Source of the DNA: Algoriphagus marincola DSM 16067
GTDB lineage: Bacteria > Bacteroidota > Bacteroidia > Cytophagales > Cyclobacteriaceae
Assembly (NCBI RefSeq): GCF_000429405.1
Contig: NZ_AUBU01000015.1
Location: 1-64,000, forward strand
Direction of reading: 5' to 3'
DNA length: 64,000 nucleotides
Shown piece by piece: positions 35,487 through 45,400 of the stretch. The position numbers and the translations under genes were made by a program. Within the stretch, counting starts at the first letter, position 1. Every line of letters begins with the position of its first letter. The notes under the pieces are model-generated. The model searched no databases, was not told where the DNA came from, and worked only from the letters and a program-made list of their open reading frames with translations.

Positions 35487-36119
35487 TCAACTTCCGATTT
35501 TATCAGGTTCTGCAATAGAAATCGCCATTGGAATACCTTCTTTTCCTTTATCGATGAGCGCTTTTTCAGCATCATCATTTCCAGGAAGTGTTCGATATTC
35601 GGCGGTTTCGAGATTTACTCGCTCTGCATAGATGTCAAAGTAAGCTTTCTTTGCCAAGTCGAATACTTCCAAGTACTTCTCATAAGAGGTTCCACGGTTT
35701 GTTTTGATAGAGACTACAGCTTCTCCTGGATGGTCTGAAGACTCTGGATCACGTGCAGCTTGGGCTCGTAGTGACTGTGGAAGCGAGTTGAATAATGCTT
35801 GTGCATCTTCATCTGGAGCTCCGAAATTCAAAACGAAGGCTTTGATATCTTCATCCAATCCATCCGCAGATTCACGATATTCACCTTCTACCAGTAAGTC
35901 ATCATTTGCATTGACAAGAATGGTAAAGATGTTTCGTTCGTTTTTATCAATTTCTGGCGGCGGATTATTCGGATCCAACTTCGGAGGCAGTACGTTTAAG
36001 ATACCTTTGTCCGAAGCGATCGTCGTGGTCACGAGAAAGAAAATCAATAGTAGGAAGGCAATATCTGCCATCGAACCTGCATTGACTTCCTGACTCATTC
36101 TGCTTTTACTTTTAGCCAT
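35487..36119 (-). CDS. exbD: ExbD/TolR family protein (first copy)
   Basis: A 210-residue protein with one span (SMADIAFLLLIFFLVTTTI, motor Asp near residue 19) and a long periplasmic part. It is longer than typical ExbD (~140): an insertion between about residues 75 and 130 includes an acidic loop and LFNSLPQSLRAQAARDPE. Two ExbD genes in a row are common in Bacteroidota motors and would give a mixed ExbD dimer inside the ExbB ring. It starts two bases after the small membrane protein stop. Confidence 0.88.
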   Translation of the reverse strand: MAKSKSRMSQEVNAGSMADIAFLLLIFFLVTTTIASDKGILNVLPPKLDPNNPPPEIDKNERNIFTILVNANDDLLVEGEYRESADGLDEDIKAFVLNFGAPDEDAQALFNSLPQSLRAQAARDPESSDHPGEAVVSIKTNRGTSYEKYLEVFDLAKKAYFDIYAERVNLETAEYRTLPGNDDAEKALIDKGKEGIPMAISIAEPDKIGS

Positions 36120-36121
36120 AA

Positions 36122-36451
36122 TTATTTGATAGCTTTATTGAGTTCCGTAAATACAATTCCTACCAATGCTACAATCGCTAACACATATGTGGTAATCAAC
36201 ATACCACCTACAAACTGCGAACCTGTTGGAGTTAGGTTGAACGGATCTGCTTCAAACTTAGGAAGTACTTCATTACTGGAAATCGAGTATGCGATAAAGA
36301 ACAATACTACGATTCCGATGATGCCAACCACTGTTTTTAGCAAAGATTTTGGATTGTCCAGAGACTTAATAAGCGGCATAACGATCGCAAAGAAAGCCCC
36401 AGCAATTACTAGACCGTATCCAGCATAAAGGAAAATGTCATAAGTATCCAT
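36122..36451 (-). CDS. Small three-span membrane protein in the ExbB-ExbD operon
   Basis: A 109-residue protein with three predicted spans (about 7-28, 40-59 and 82-104) and a short loop ending ADPFNLTPTGSQFVGG. I do not recognise a named domain. It lies between ExbB (56 bases upstream) and the first ExbD (two bases downstream), so it is likely made with the motor and may be an accessory subunit of it. That role is inference from position alone. Confidence 0.75.
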   Translation of the reverse strand: MDTYDIFLYAGYGLVIAGAFFAIVMPLIKSLDNPKSLLKTVVGIIGIVVLFFIAYSISSNEVLPKFEADPFNLTPTGSQFVGGMLITTYVLAIVALVGIVFTELNKAIK

Positions 36452-36506
36452 AATGTTTCTTCTTTGGGGTTTTAGAATTTAATAAGGAAATGCTACAAAA
36501 GACGGA

Positions 36507-37256
36507 TTACTTACCAGTCAATTTGTGCTTTACAAGCATGTCCACCAAAGAGATGGATGCATCTTCCATATCGTTCACCAAAGAATCGATTTTTGCAACG
36601 CAATAATTGTAGAATAGCTGAAGGATAATCGCAACGATCAAACCTGCTACTGTTGTCAAAAGGGCGATTTTAATACCACCTGCTACTAGGGATGGAGAGA
36701 TATCACCGGCTGCTTCGATAGAGTCGAATGCACCAATCATACCGATTACCGTACCCATGAAACCAAGCATTGGAGCCAAGGAGATGAATAGGGATATCCA
36801 TACTAGACCTTTTTCCAAACGACCCATTTCTACGGAACCGTAGGCGATGATTGACTTCTCCACCATCTCGATGCCTTCTGAGTATCTCATCAGACCTTGA
36901 GTAAAGATGGAAGCAACCGGGCCTTTGGTGCTCTTAGTAACATCCTTGGCCGCTTCAATTCCTCCCGAAGCTAGCGCATCTTCTACCTTTGCCAAAAGCT
37001 TCTTGGTATTAGTAGTAGATAGGTTGAGGGTAATGATTCTTTCTAACGCTACAGCAAGTCCCAAAATAAGACAAACCAAAACTGGCGTCATGAAGACAGG
37101 GTCTCCTTCGATAAACTTCTCTTTAACGACTTGGTGGAAACTCTGCTCCTCAGCTACGATCTCGTCGTCAACTACAGTGGGAGAATCTTGTGCGATTGCG
37201 AATACAGGTGCGAACAGGATTCCTGCAAGCATGAACAAAGCGATTAACTTTCTCAT
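36507..37256 (-). CDS. exbB: MotA/TolQ/ExbB family proton channel protein
   Basis: A 249-residue inner-membrane protein with a signal-like first segment (1-22), then three spans. The first follows DPVFMTPVLVCLILGLAVALERI, and the TolQ/ExbB core is GSVEMGRLEKGLVWISLFISLAPMLGFMGTVIGMIGAFD, followed by a last span with KIALLTTVAGLIVAI. It forms the proton-channel ring around ExbD. No TonB gene is present in the window, so the outer partner is unknown. It is the first gene of the operon; a promoter candidate lies far upstream. Confidence 0.92.
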   Translation of the reverse strand: MRKLIALFMLAGILFAPVFAIAQDSPTVVDDEIVAEEQSFHQVVKEKFIEGDPVFMTPVLVCLILGLAVALERIITLNLSTTNTKKLLAKVEDALASGGIEAAKDVTKSTKGPVASIFTQGLMRYSEGIEMVEKSIIAYGSVEMGRLEKGLVWISLFISLAPMLGFMGTVIGMIGAFDSIEAAGDISPSLVAGGIKIALLTTVAGLIVAIILQLFYNYCVAKIDSLVNDMEDASISLVDMLVKHKLTGK

Positions 37257-37727
37257 AATGTGATTTTTAAATAGACTTTTGATAAAGGTTAAATGGTTTC
37301 TAGACTAAAATCGAGTTTTAAAGTTATCATTTTTTGAATTCAAAAAACAATGGGGTCTTTTAGATTTTTGTGAAATATTCAGGCTTTTAGACTCGAATTC
37401 GTCAATTTTTACACGAGCGGAAGGAATATTCCATTTTCTAAAATCCCAATAACTCTCTAACTCGATGCTAAAATTTCATTTTTTTCCTGAAACAAAAAAT
37501 TATTCATGCTAAGATTCCTAAAATTCAAGTCAATAATTATCATAAATCCATCAAATCACCTCTCTATGGATTCTTCAGTAAACTATTGATTGGGTAAAAT
37601 TTTAAGCAAAAAAGCGCTTACAGGACAATCAAAAGTACTTTTCACCGTCCGATACTTCAAATCAGAGTATTTATTCTTTGCTCAAAATCATTATTCCTTT
37701 TTGACCTTTTCAAAACCAAACCCCTGA
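37257..37727. other. 471-base A/T-rich intergenic region
   Basis: The region between exbB and the sulfatase gene has no open frame I can support and no tRNA-like fold. It contains one promoter-like pair on the minus strand (37630-37660). I see no GC-rich terminator for the sulfatase gene. It may hold the long exbB leader or a small RNA. Confidence 0.5.
37630..37660 (-). promoter_or_regulatory. Promoter-like pair upstream of exbB
   Basis: On the minus strand TTG (37660-37658), 20 bases, then TACTTTTG (37637-37630), an exact TAnnTTTG match with good spacing. If it drives exbB, the leader is about 365 bases. It could instead drive an unannotated small RNA. Confidence 0.45.
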
Positions 37728-39143
37728 TCAATTCTCCTTCAAAACCGGCAATCTTGAATTTGTGTTCTCCCACCATCGCTCCAACTTGCTCTTCATCTCT
37801 GAAACTAAAAACGGTAACTGATTGGCTAGATTCTCTTTTTCTTGTGGATCGGAAACTAAATCAAAAAGCTCCACTCCTTCTCCGTCGAAATAATAAATCA
37901 TTTTGTAATTACCTGAGCGAATAATGGAATAAGGTAAGACATCAGCCCCTCGATAATGAGGGAAATGCCAAAAAAAATCCCGCTCTGGCAATTGACCTTG
38001 ATTAAGCAAAATCGATTTAAGCGACTGTCCATCTCCCACATTAGAATCCGTTTCCAGAAAATCCAAAATAGTAGGAAGCCAATCCATAGTAATTATTGGG
38101 ATATCTGAGGATGCTCCACTAGGGATTTGACCTGGTAGGGAAACTATAGTAGGAACCCTAATCCCTCCTTCATAGGGATATCCCTTGAATGATCGAAGTC
38201 CAAGATTTACCGTGACGGGATTATCCAGGTTACCTACCAGGCCTCCATTATCGGAAGTGAAAATAATAAGCGTGCTTTCACGAAGGCCCAATTGGTCTAG
38301 CTTACTTATCACTTTCCCTACATTTTGATCCAAGTTTTCTATCAAAGCCGCGTAAGTTGGGTTTCGCTGTATGCCGGGTAGTTTATTTTGATATTTCTTC
38401 ACCAAAACTTCTGGCCCCATTATGGGCGTATGAACCGCATAAGGAGCCCAGTGAATAAAAAATTTATTCTCTTGATTTTGGATGAAATTGATGATCTCAC
38501 TTCCTTCTCGATCGGTCAAAAACTCCCCTTCCTGTCTTGCTGGCAGGTTTTTAATCACATAATCCGGATTTGGATTTGATGAAATATAGGGATCGAAGTA
38601 ACTGGGTGGCTGCCCCAAATCATTTCCGCCAATATTCATATCAAAGCCTTGGTTCTCCGGATGAAATCCTTCTTCTCCCAAATGCCATTTCCCTACATGC
38701 AACGTACTATAACCCAAGGATTGTAATCGCTCAGGTAGAGTCACTTCCTCTAGTGGCAGATAGCCCTGTATTTTTGGAGTCTTCATGGGTCTATCCTCGA
38801 AAATCTCATATTCTCCCTCCTTACCAGAAGTCGAATAACCTTGGAATTTTGCGCGGATCCAATCTGTTATTCCCAATCTCGCCGGGTATTTGCCAGTCAG
38901 TAATGCCGCTCGGGTTGGGGAGCAAATAGCTGCTGCAGCGTAGGACTGAGTAAAAAGCATCCCTTCAGCAGCCAATCGATCTAAATTCGGAGTCTCATAG
39001 AAATCACTTCCATAAACACCTAAATCTGAAGCACCCAGATCATCAACATGAATTATTAAAATATTTAAGTCTTTTTTCTGAGCAATCGACTGCCCAAAAA
39101 CCACCATTAAAGCCAAAAAAGTAACTATTTGTAGCACTCGCAT
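37728..39143 (-). CDS. Secreted sulfatase (arylsulfatase A-like)
   Basis: A 471-residue type I sulfatase with a signal peptide (1-22, ending SIAQ). Metal ligands appear in IHVDDLGASDLG (Asp34-Asp35), and the formylglycine site is CSPTRAALLTGKYPARLG with Cys74, the Cys type. DNGGL lies in the C-terminal half of the catalytic domain. It would remove sulfate from a polysaccharide or glycoside in the periplasm. No sulfatase-maturing enzyme, SusC/SusD pair or glycoside hydrolase lies beside it, so the substrate is not indicated. It is flanked by long non-coding stretches on both sides. Confidence 0.92.
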   Translation of the reverse strand: MRVLQIVTFLALMVVFGQSIAQKKDLNILIIHVDDLGASDLGVYGSDFYETPNLDRLAAEGMLFTQSYAAAAICSPTRAALLTGKYPARLGITDWIRAKFQGYSTSGKEGEYEIFEDRPMKTPKIQGYLPLEEVTLPERLQSLGYSTLHVGKWHLGEEGFHPENQGFDMNIGGNDLGQPPSYFDPYISSNPNPDYVIKNLPARQEGEFLTDREGSEIINFIQNQENKFFIHWAPYAVHTPIMGPEVLVKKYQNKLPGIQRNPTYAALIENLDQNVGKVISKLDQLGLRESTLIIFTSDNGGLVGNLDNPVTVNLGLRSFKGYPYEGGIRVPTIVSLPGQIPSGASSDIPIITMDWLPTILDFLETDSNVGDGQSLKSILLNQGQLPERDFFWHFPHYRGADVLPYSIIRSGNYKMIYYFDGEGVELFDLVSDPQEKENLANQLPFLVSEMKSKLERWWENTNSRLPVLKEN

Positions 39144-39286
39144 ATTTCCTAGATTGAATCTTATGGATAAGATAAAATCTTTTCATTAAAAATTTCAGCT
39201 TTTGCTAAGTCAGCTCCCGTAAATAGAATTGATTTGATTTTCGAGTGCTGGTAAATTCAGTTTAGTTTCTTCAAGTCAGAGGAATT

Positions 39287-39313
39287 CGGGAGTGGTAATT
39301 TATACCCTCCCGG
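39287..39313. other. Hairpin in the sulfatase upstream region
   Basis: CGGGAG then GGTA pair with TACC then CTCCCG around an ATTTA loop, with one unpaired T. No T-run follows on either strand, so it is not a normal terminator. The remaining part of 39144-39354 holds nothing I can name. Confidence 0.4.
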
Positions 39314-39350
39314 CCTCTGCACCAATCGCAAGTTTAGTTACAGGTTAAAT

Positions 39351-39389
39351 AAATAGCCCCCAAGAAGTATTGGCTACTAATTGGGGGCT
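39351..39389 (-). terminator. Probable terminator after the small membrane protein gene
   Basis: A 9-bp stem, AGCCCCCAA (39355-39363) with TTGGGGGCT (39381-39389), loop 17 bases. A T-rich flank follows on the minus strand, and a short T-run also follows on the plus strand. Confidence 0.7.
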
Positions 39390-39422
39390 TTTGATTTAAG
39401 ATTTTGGATTTAAAGTAACAAC

Positions 39423-39626
39423 TTACATCAGTCGCTTGATTGTCCAAACGATAATCGCAAAGAGGAAGATTAGAATAGAAATCTTATTGATTCCATGCAT
39501 CATTCTCAAATTGAAGTTTGATTTTTGATTAGGATCTGGTTTTTTAAAAACCCGAATGAAGTAATTACCTACTTCACCAAGCTTAAAAAACTCCTTTACT
39601 TTATTTTTTTCGGCCATTTTTTCCAT
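39423..39626 (-). CDS. Small single-span membrane protein, unknown function
   Basis: A 67-residue protein: a Lys-rich soluble part (EFFKLGEVGNYFIRVFKKPDP) and one C-terminal span (about 45-66, ISILIFLFAIIVWTIKRLM). It resembles a small conserved protein often annotated in Cytophagales, but I cannot name the family with certainty. It follows ispG by 61 bases on the same strand and precedes a terminator, so it is probably the end of the SDR-ispG transcript. A second ATG three codons in is equally possible as the start. Confidence 0.65.
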   Translation of the reverse strand: MEKMAEKNKVKEFFKLGEVGNYFIRVFKKPDPNQKSNFNLRMMHGINKISILIFLFAIIVWTIKRLM

Positions 39627-39687
39627 TTTGTCTTAGAACAGGTCCAGATTCAGAATAGTTTACAATTTCAGCTAAAATCAAAGGTTT

Positions 39688-41670
39688 TTAAATAGCCTCA
39701 GGTTCGGACCACATCCCATCTTCCCGGATGATCTCAATCAGCTCATCAACAGCCTTTTCTGAAGGTACCGAACGCTTGATCACTTCTTTCCCTTTGTACA
39801 AAGTGATCTTTCCTTTTCCTGAACCCACGTAGCCATAATCCGCATCTGCCATTTCACCGGGACCATTGACGATGCAACCCATGATTCCGATTTTCACGCC
39901 TTTTAGATGGTCAGTGCGTTTTCTGATCATAGCCGTTGTTTCCTGCAGGTCAAAAAGGGTTCTACCACAAGAAGGACAGGAAATATATTCGGTCTTGGAC
40001 ATTCGGGTTCTAGCTGCTTGAAGTACGCCAAAAGAGACATTGTTGTGTAGCTTGATTTGCTCTAAAACCTCTTCTCTGGTATGTGCTTTTTCCTTTTCTA
40101 GGGAAATCAGAATCCCGTCTCCCATTCCATCTACCAAAAGTCCACCCACGTCAGTCGCTGCATACAGCATGGTCTGATCGGCTGTTTGGTCTGGATAACT
40201 CACTTTGACCACAACAGGAACCTGAATTTGCAGATCCATCAAGGATACAAAAGCCCTTCTGAGTGCTGGCATACCGTGAGCATTGGATGTCTTTAAAATC
40301 AGTACCAGATCCTTGCGGTTTCGAATTGATGGAATAACCTCGGACACTTGCGTATCAAAAACTTCAAGGAAATTCAATTGAGGATGAAAGTCCTGTGCAG
40401 ATTGAAACTCTTCAAAGGTATACCTAGGATAGATATTTTCCCGAGTTTGACTTTCTTCCCAAGTGGCGAAATTTTGGATTTCCCGCATGCCGTTTGGCAA
40501 CATAAAAGGAATGGGATGATCTCCTGAATACACGAAATCACATCCGAGATCATTCATTTTCCATTTATCCAGCTCAGGTAGGTAAAAATGACCAACTGCC
40601 TTCATTTCCTTCTCCGTAATTCCGTAAATACGGGAAATATCTGTAATAACCCGAGGTACATTCTGCCCACCAAAATTGTAAATCTCAGCTGACTCACGCT
40701 TGGTATGCTCAAAAGGAGTGATCGGATACTTCTCAATAGGATCGATAGCTGCATGAGGCAATCTTGAAATGTATCGGTCAATGAGTGCTTTCGCAACCGG
40801 TGCCTCAAACTCAGGGTCTTCTGTCAAGGAAACCCGCACCGTATCGCCAAGACCATCTTCTAGCAGGGTACCGATTCCCACGGCTGATTTGATCCGGCCA
40901 TCTTCAGCCTCTCCTGCTTCGGTTACCCCCAAATGAAGTGGGTAAGGCTTAAATCCTCCTTCATTTAGCTTTTGCACAAGTAGTCGATAAGCCTGCACCA
41001 TGACTTGAGTATTGGAGGACTTCATCGAGATCACGATGTCATGATAATTTTCATCCTCACATATCCTCAAAAACTCCAAAGCCGATTCTACCATCCCCAA
41101 TGGGGTGTCGCCATAGCGGCTCATGATTCTATCCGAAAGCGAACCATGATTAGTCCCGATTCGCATAGCAGTACCATTTTCCTTGCAGATTTTCACCAAA
41201 GGCAAAAAACGCTCTCGGATTCGCGCTAGCTCTTCCTGGTAACTTTCATCGGTATATTCGATTACCTCAAACTTCTTCTTGTCAGCATAATTTCCCGGAT
41301 TGATCCGGACTTTCTCCACAATACCAGCTGCAATTTCTGCAGCATTTGGAGTAAAGTGAATATCTGCTACCAAAGGAGTGTTATAACCGCGCTTTCTAAG
41401 TTCATCTCGAATATTTCTAAGATTCTCTGCTTCCTTGATACTAGGTGCAGTGATACGGATTAGTTGACATCCACTTTCGATCATTCGGATGCATTGCTCC
41501 ACAGAGCCCATGGTATCCATAGTATCAACTGTGGTCATGGATTGGACCACGATGGGATTATCCCCACCGATGATGACATCTCCTACGCGTACCGGGATAG
41601 TCTTTCGTCTGCTATAGGATGTGAGGCTGTCGCAATAGTTTAGCTCCGCAGTTTGAATGGTTGGGTTCAT
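39688..41670 (-). CDS. ispG: 4-hydroxy-3-methylbut-2-en-1-yl diphosphate synthase, long form
   Basis: A 660-residue IspG (GcpE) of the long type found in Bacteroidota, Chlamydiae and plastids. The TIM-barrel N domain (from VQSMTTVDTMDT) is followed by an inserted domain of roughly 250 residues and then the C-terminal [4Fe-4S] domain with CPSCGRTLFDLQ and GIMGCIVNGPGEMADADYGY (three Cys ligands). It reduces MEcPP to HMBPP in the MEP isoprenoid pathway. The ATG ending at 41670 lies four bases after the SDR stop; the longer frame opens with a TTG inside the SDR gene and is rejected. Confidence 0.96.
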   Translation of the reverse strand: MNPTIQTAELNYCDSLTSYSRRKTIPVRVGDVIIGGDNPIVVQSMTTVDTMDTMGSVEQCIRMIESGCQLIRITAPSIKEAENLRNIRDELRKRGYNTPLVADIHFTPNAAEIAAGIVEKVRINPGNYADKKKFEVIEYTDESYQEELARIRERFLPLVKICKENGTAMRIGTNHGSLSDRIMSRYGDTPLGMVESALEFLRICEDENYHDIVISMKSSNTQVMVQAYRLLVQKLNEGGFKPYPLHLGVTEAGEAEDGRIKSAVGIGTLLEDGLGDTVRVSLTEDPEFEAPVAKALIDRYISRLPHAAIDPIEKYPITPFEHTKRESAEIYNFGGQNVPRVITDISRIYGITEKEMKAVGHFYLPELDKWKMNDLGCDFVYSGDHPIPFMLPNGMREIQNFATWEESQTRENIYPRYTFEEFQSAQDFHPQLNFLEVFDTQVSEVIPSIRNRKDLVLILKTSNAHGMPALRRAFVSLMDLQIQVPVVVKVSYPDQTADQTMLYAATDVGGLLVDGMGDGILISLEKEKAHTREEVLEQIKLHNNVSFGVLQAARTRMSKTEYISCPSCGRTLFDLQETTAMIRKRTDHLKGVKIGIMGCIVNGPGEMADADYGYVGSGKGKITLYKGKEVIKRSVPSEKAVDELIEIIREDGMWSEPEAI

Positions 41671-41674
41671 AGTA

Positions 41675-42379
41675 TCAGATATCTCCGAGTTGTGGTCGAA
41701 TGGTAATTTCCTCAACAACCGAGGCAGGAGAAAGGTTATAAGCTGCCCAAACGGTATCAGCTACATCCTCGGCTTTCATAAAACGCTCAATAGGCAGATC
41801 CACTCCCTCCCAGCTCGCAGTAAAGGTCGCTCCTGGAAGGATAGATGTCACCTTGATTCCAAATGGTTTCATTTCTTCCCGCAGACACTTGGTCATTCCC
41901 AACATGGCCCATTTGGATATTGCATAACTACCTCCATTAGGATAGGCAGTCGTCCCAGCTATTGATCCCATACTAAATACATGCCCTGATTTGCTCTCCA
42001 TCATTTGAGGAAGAATGGCTCGTACGAGGTAATAAGCTGAATATAAATTCGTCTCCATCATGAGTTCAAAATTGCCTTCTGGCTCTTCATGAATGGCTCC
42101 TGGAAGAAATACCCCTGTGTTATTCACCAAGACATCTATCTTAGAAAATTCATTGGCTTTTTGTGCCAAATTCATTACTTCTTCCTTTTTAGAAAGATCA
42201 GCTTGAACAGTCAGCACTTTTACATCTGAATTGATAGCTTGAAGCTCTTTCTCTAAAGTTTGTAAGTCATCAGCGTTTCTGGCGCAGGTAATTATATCAA
42301 ATCCTTCTTTTGCAAACCGGAGACAAATAGCCCTTCCGATGCCTTTTGTTCCGCCTGTGACGAGGATACATTTTCCCAT
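41675..42379 (-). CDS. Short-chain dehydrogenase/reductase (SDR)
   Basis: A 234-residue classical SDR: cofactor motif VTGGTKGIGRAI near residue 7, NNTG near residue 85 (NNAG in most members), catalytic Ser in FSMGSIAG near residue 137, and YAISK near residue 151. The Arg at ARNADDL after strand 2 suggests NADP preference. The substrate is unknown. It is four bases from ispG on the same strand, so the two are probably co-transcribed, which does not by itself link it to isoprenoids. Confidence 0.9.
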   Translation of the reverse strand: MGKCILVTGGTKGIGRAICLRFAKEGFDIITCARNADDLQTLEKELQAINSDVKVLTVQADLSKKEEVMNLAQKANEFSKIDVLVNNTGVFLPGAIHEEPEGNFELMMETNLYSAYYLVRAILPQMMESKSGHVFSMGSIAGTTAYPNGGSYAISKWAMLGMTKCLREEMKPFGIKVTSILPGATFTASWEGVDLPIERFMKAEDVADTVWAAYNLSPASVVEEITIRPQLGDI

Positions 42380-42427
42380 TAGATTGTTCGTGTTTTAATA
42401 GTTAGTATGACAACTATCTAGCAATGG

Positions 42428-42435
42428 CAAAGTTA
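42428..42435 (-). promoter_or_regulatory. -7 promoter element (TAACTTTG) for the SDR-ispG operon
   Basis: The minus strand reads TAACTTTG from 42435 to 42428, an exact TAnnTTTG match about 48 bases before the SDR ATG. The -33 half is not at standard spacing. It lies between the end of the large outer-membrane protein gene and the SDR. Confidence 0.4.
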
Positions 42436-42445
42436 CATTTTTTTA

Positions 42446-45400
42446 TCAAAAGAGTGCGGAGACTTGCATCCTTCCAACATGAACTACTCGATCAAGGCCC
42501 TGAGAATTCCGGCCTTCGTAGACCAAATTCATTTGAAGTCCCTCACCGATTTTCTGAAGCCAATTGAGGGACCAAGTAATATTGGTACCCGGTGTCAAGG
42601 CTTGAAGCATTTCATAACCGACCGGAGAATTAACCACGCCATTGTAGTCTATCTCGATCCATTTAAGATTCGCAGTCAAAGTCGTCTTAATCGCTTTTGC
42701 AAGTCGAAAATCCATTCCTGTCTGATGAAGCATGGCTCTTTCATCCAATTCCAAGTTGGAAGTATTTTGCTTTTGGGTATAAGAATAGGTTGCAGTAGCC
42801 CTAAAAGAAGGGCTGGGCTGCCATGCCAATTCAGGCCCTGTATTCAATTGCTTGATTATGAAGTTTCGATTATCCAAAAAGTCAGAACTAGCAGCCTTCT
42901 CTCCGATGCTACCTACCCATCTCAAAGTAAGAAGACCACCAAAATTGACTCGCGAATTGATCCGCCAATCCTTTTGGATTTGATCTTCAAAGCCTCCTGC
43001 CAATAATTGCTTGATTTGAGAATCAAAGTAAGAAAGATCCAACCCGTATTTAGCAGAGGCACGATTAAAAAAGAAACTGGACCTCAGCACCTGTCTGAGT
43101 GACAAGATGTCCTCCCGATTCAACGAGCCAATGAAGGGATTTATTCGATCCAGAAAATTATTGGAACTCACCTTTTTTTCAACACTTAGACTTGATGTAT
43201 TAGAAAATTTAGCAAGCCAAGCTTTCAGGCCACCTTCTTCCTGCCAGCTGGCTGGAAACTTTGCCTGGAGTCTATAATTGAGCAGGGTGGTATAAGCTTG
43301 AACATAGGTGTCAGTCGGTACGAAGATCTTTACATACAGCTTTTCTTCTGGATTGATCGCTAGGTAAAACTCATTCAATTGCTGAATTCCATCGCCATTG
43401 TCATCCCGCCAAGTATGCGTCCCATCTCCATTCGGAGCCGGTATAAAAATATACTCCCGCTGAAGCTCCCTACCGTTTCCTAGGGCATAACTTAGCTCAC
43501 TACGAATCAGATTTTTTGCAATAGATCCCAAGTAGTCGACCTTACCCATGACAGTCAATTCCTCCGGCAAGTCTCTTCGAATGTATTCGATAGTCCTGTA
43601 AGTGAAAGTCGACTGGAGACTGTGATTTTGCCATTGCTTTTGGAATCTTGCATTGGCTGTGAAAGCCCGGGTATCGGTCTCGAGTTCTCCCTCAAAAGGT
43701 GCTCTATCTTCACGCCAGGCAGCATCTAGTCGGAATTTCGTTTTTAAGCTATCCTGATTCTGCAGGAAAATTAAGTGCTCCTGAAAATTCATCGCAGTAC
43801 CCAAAACCGAATCACTCTCGACCGCAATCACTGCATTTCTATCCAAGGAATAGCGATATCCTGGGACAAGCGCTTTGGACTTGTAAGTAATCTCCCCGAG
43901 GTAGCGCTGCCAGTCTGAGCGGATGCTATCCTGATCACTTTTAAGCAGGAAAAACTCATTTCGAAGCCGAATTCTATTCCCAATCTCTGTATTCCAGTTG
44001 GCCTTGTGCTGTTGTCCGCTGAGCATCTCTGCTCTATTTCGAAGGTAAAGCTGATAGTCAAAACGATTGAATGCATCCTTTTCCAAACTGACATCTGCTC
44101 TGAAAAGTCGCTCAGCAGCAGCCGTAGCGTTCACAACCGTAGGGTCTATGCCCCAATCCCGATCAAATTCAATATATCGGAAACGATCAATGAAATTAAA
44201 GTTGGTAGAGTTGTACTCGAATTCTGCTCCCGAATGCAGCGTATATTCTGGCAAAAAATTCAATTTTCTTCCTTCCGAACTTAAACCGACTTTCCAGCCG
44301 AGTCCCTGATTATCCTCATCATCTATTTCAGAGAATAAATTCCGATCACGGGAAGACCAAGCTACCTCAGAATAGATTTTCTCCTTTTCCCCAAGTATTA
44401 TTCGGGTACCTGCGGTGAGCATTCGCCGGCTATCGGGTGCAGGAAGTTGGGTCAAAATTGAATAATCCCCCTGTGGCTGACCATTTACACGCGGCACATA
44501 TTCGAACACGGTCCCATTCGCCAATTGATTGACACGGCGATAATCTCCATTCCCATTCCCTACCAAGGAGAAAGCAAGTTCAAAATGCGCTACGGCTGGA
44601 TCAGTGCTGTAGCGATAATAGGTAAAAGCCACTCCGGCTCCATCCAATTCTGTGATCCGCTCATAGAGAATTTTACTGGGATCATAGGCTACCGAATCGA
44701 TCCGAGGGATGACGGCATTTTGAACCTGATCTCCCACACTACTCAGTAGACTCAATTCTTCCTGAGAAAACTCTGTGAATAATGGCCTGTTTCGGTTATC
44801 TCTCTCCTGATAATAATTGAAATAGAGATCGACATTGCCCTTACTTTGGATATGATTGGCTCCGATTATGGATCTGGAAAAATTCCGCTCTGCGTATTCA
44901 AAGTCAACGCGTATTCGGGAAAATTGAGTGATCAGAACGGAGGGTGTAAAAGTGATTTCAGCCTGATTGTAATCAATAACATAATCAGCATTGAAACCTC
45001 GCTGTAGTAATTTCCCGTCAAGAAAAACCCGTTCTGAATTGGCCATGACAATAATGAAGCGCTCATTATTCGGCCCTGTAAGACGGTAGGGCCCTAAAAC
45101 CCCTTCAAGAGGAGGTACATTAATGGAAGCGAATTTCCCTTTGGCGACAGAAGCAAAAGCCTGTGTACTCGCCTTCCAACCATTTGCCTGATACTCGGAA
45201 GTAAACCGCAAGCCCTGTACATTTTTATAGTATCGCAAAAACTCTGATTCTCGCTGCTGAAGGACCACATCTCCAGCCGAAAGGTTGAAATTTTCATTAT
45301 ACAACTCTATCAACACATTATCAAAATCCTGCAGCTGTTGCGTGTTTCCCTCTGGCTGGAAAGGAACATTCTGATCGGTGATACTGGCACGAATGCGTAG

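Noticed and set aside
35486..35578. Longer start for the second ExbD
   Set aside because: It would overlap the first ExbD by about 90 bases and add a non-conserved basic stretch; ATG at 35485 fits the family length.
42464..43006. Plus-strand open frame of 180 codons in the outer-membrane protein gene
   Set aside because: Antisense to a clear secreted barrel; no start signal and no recognisable domain.
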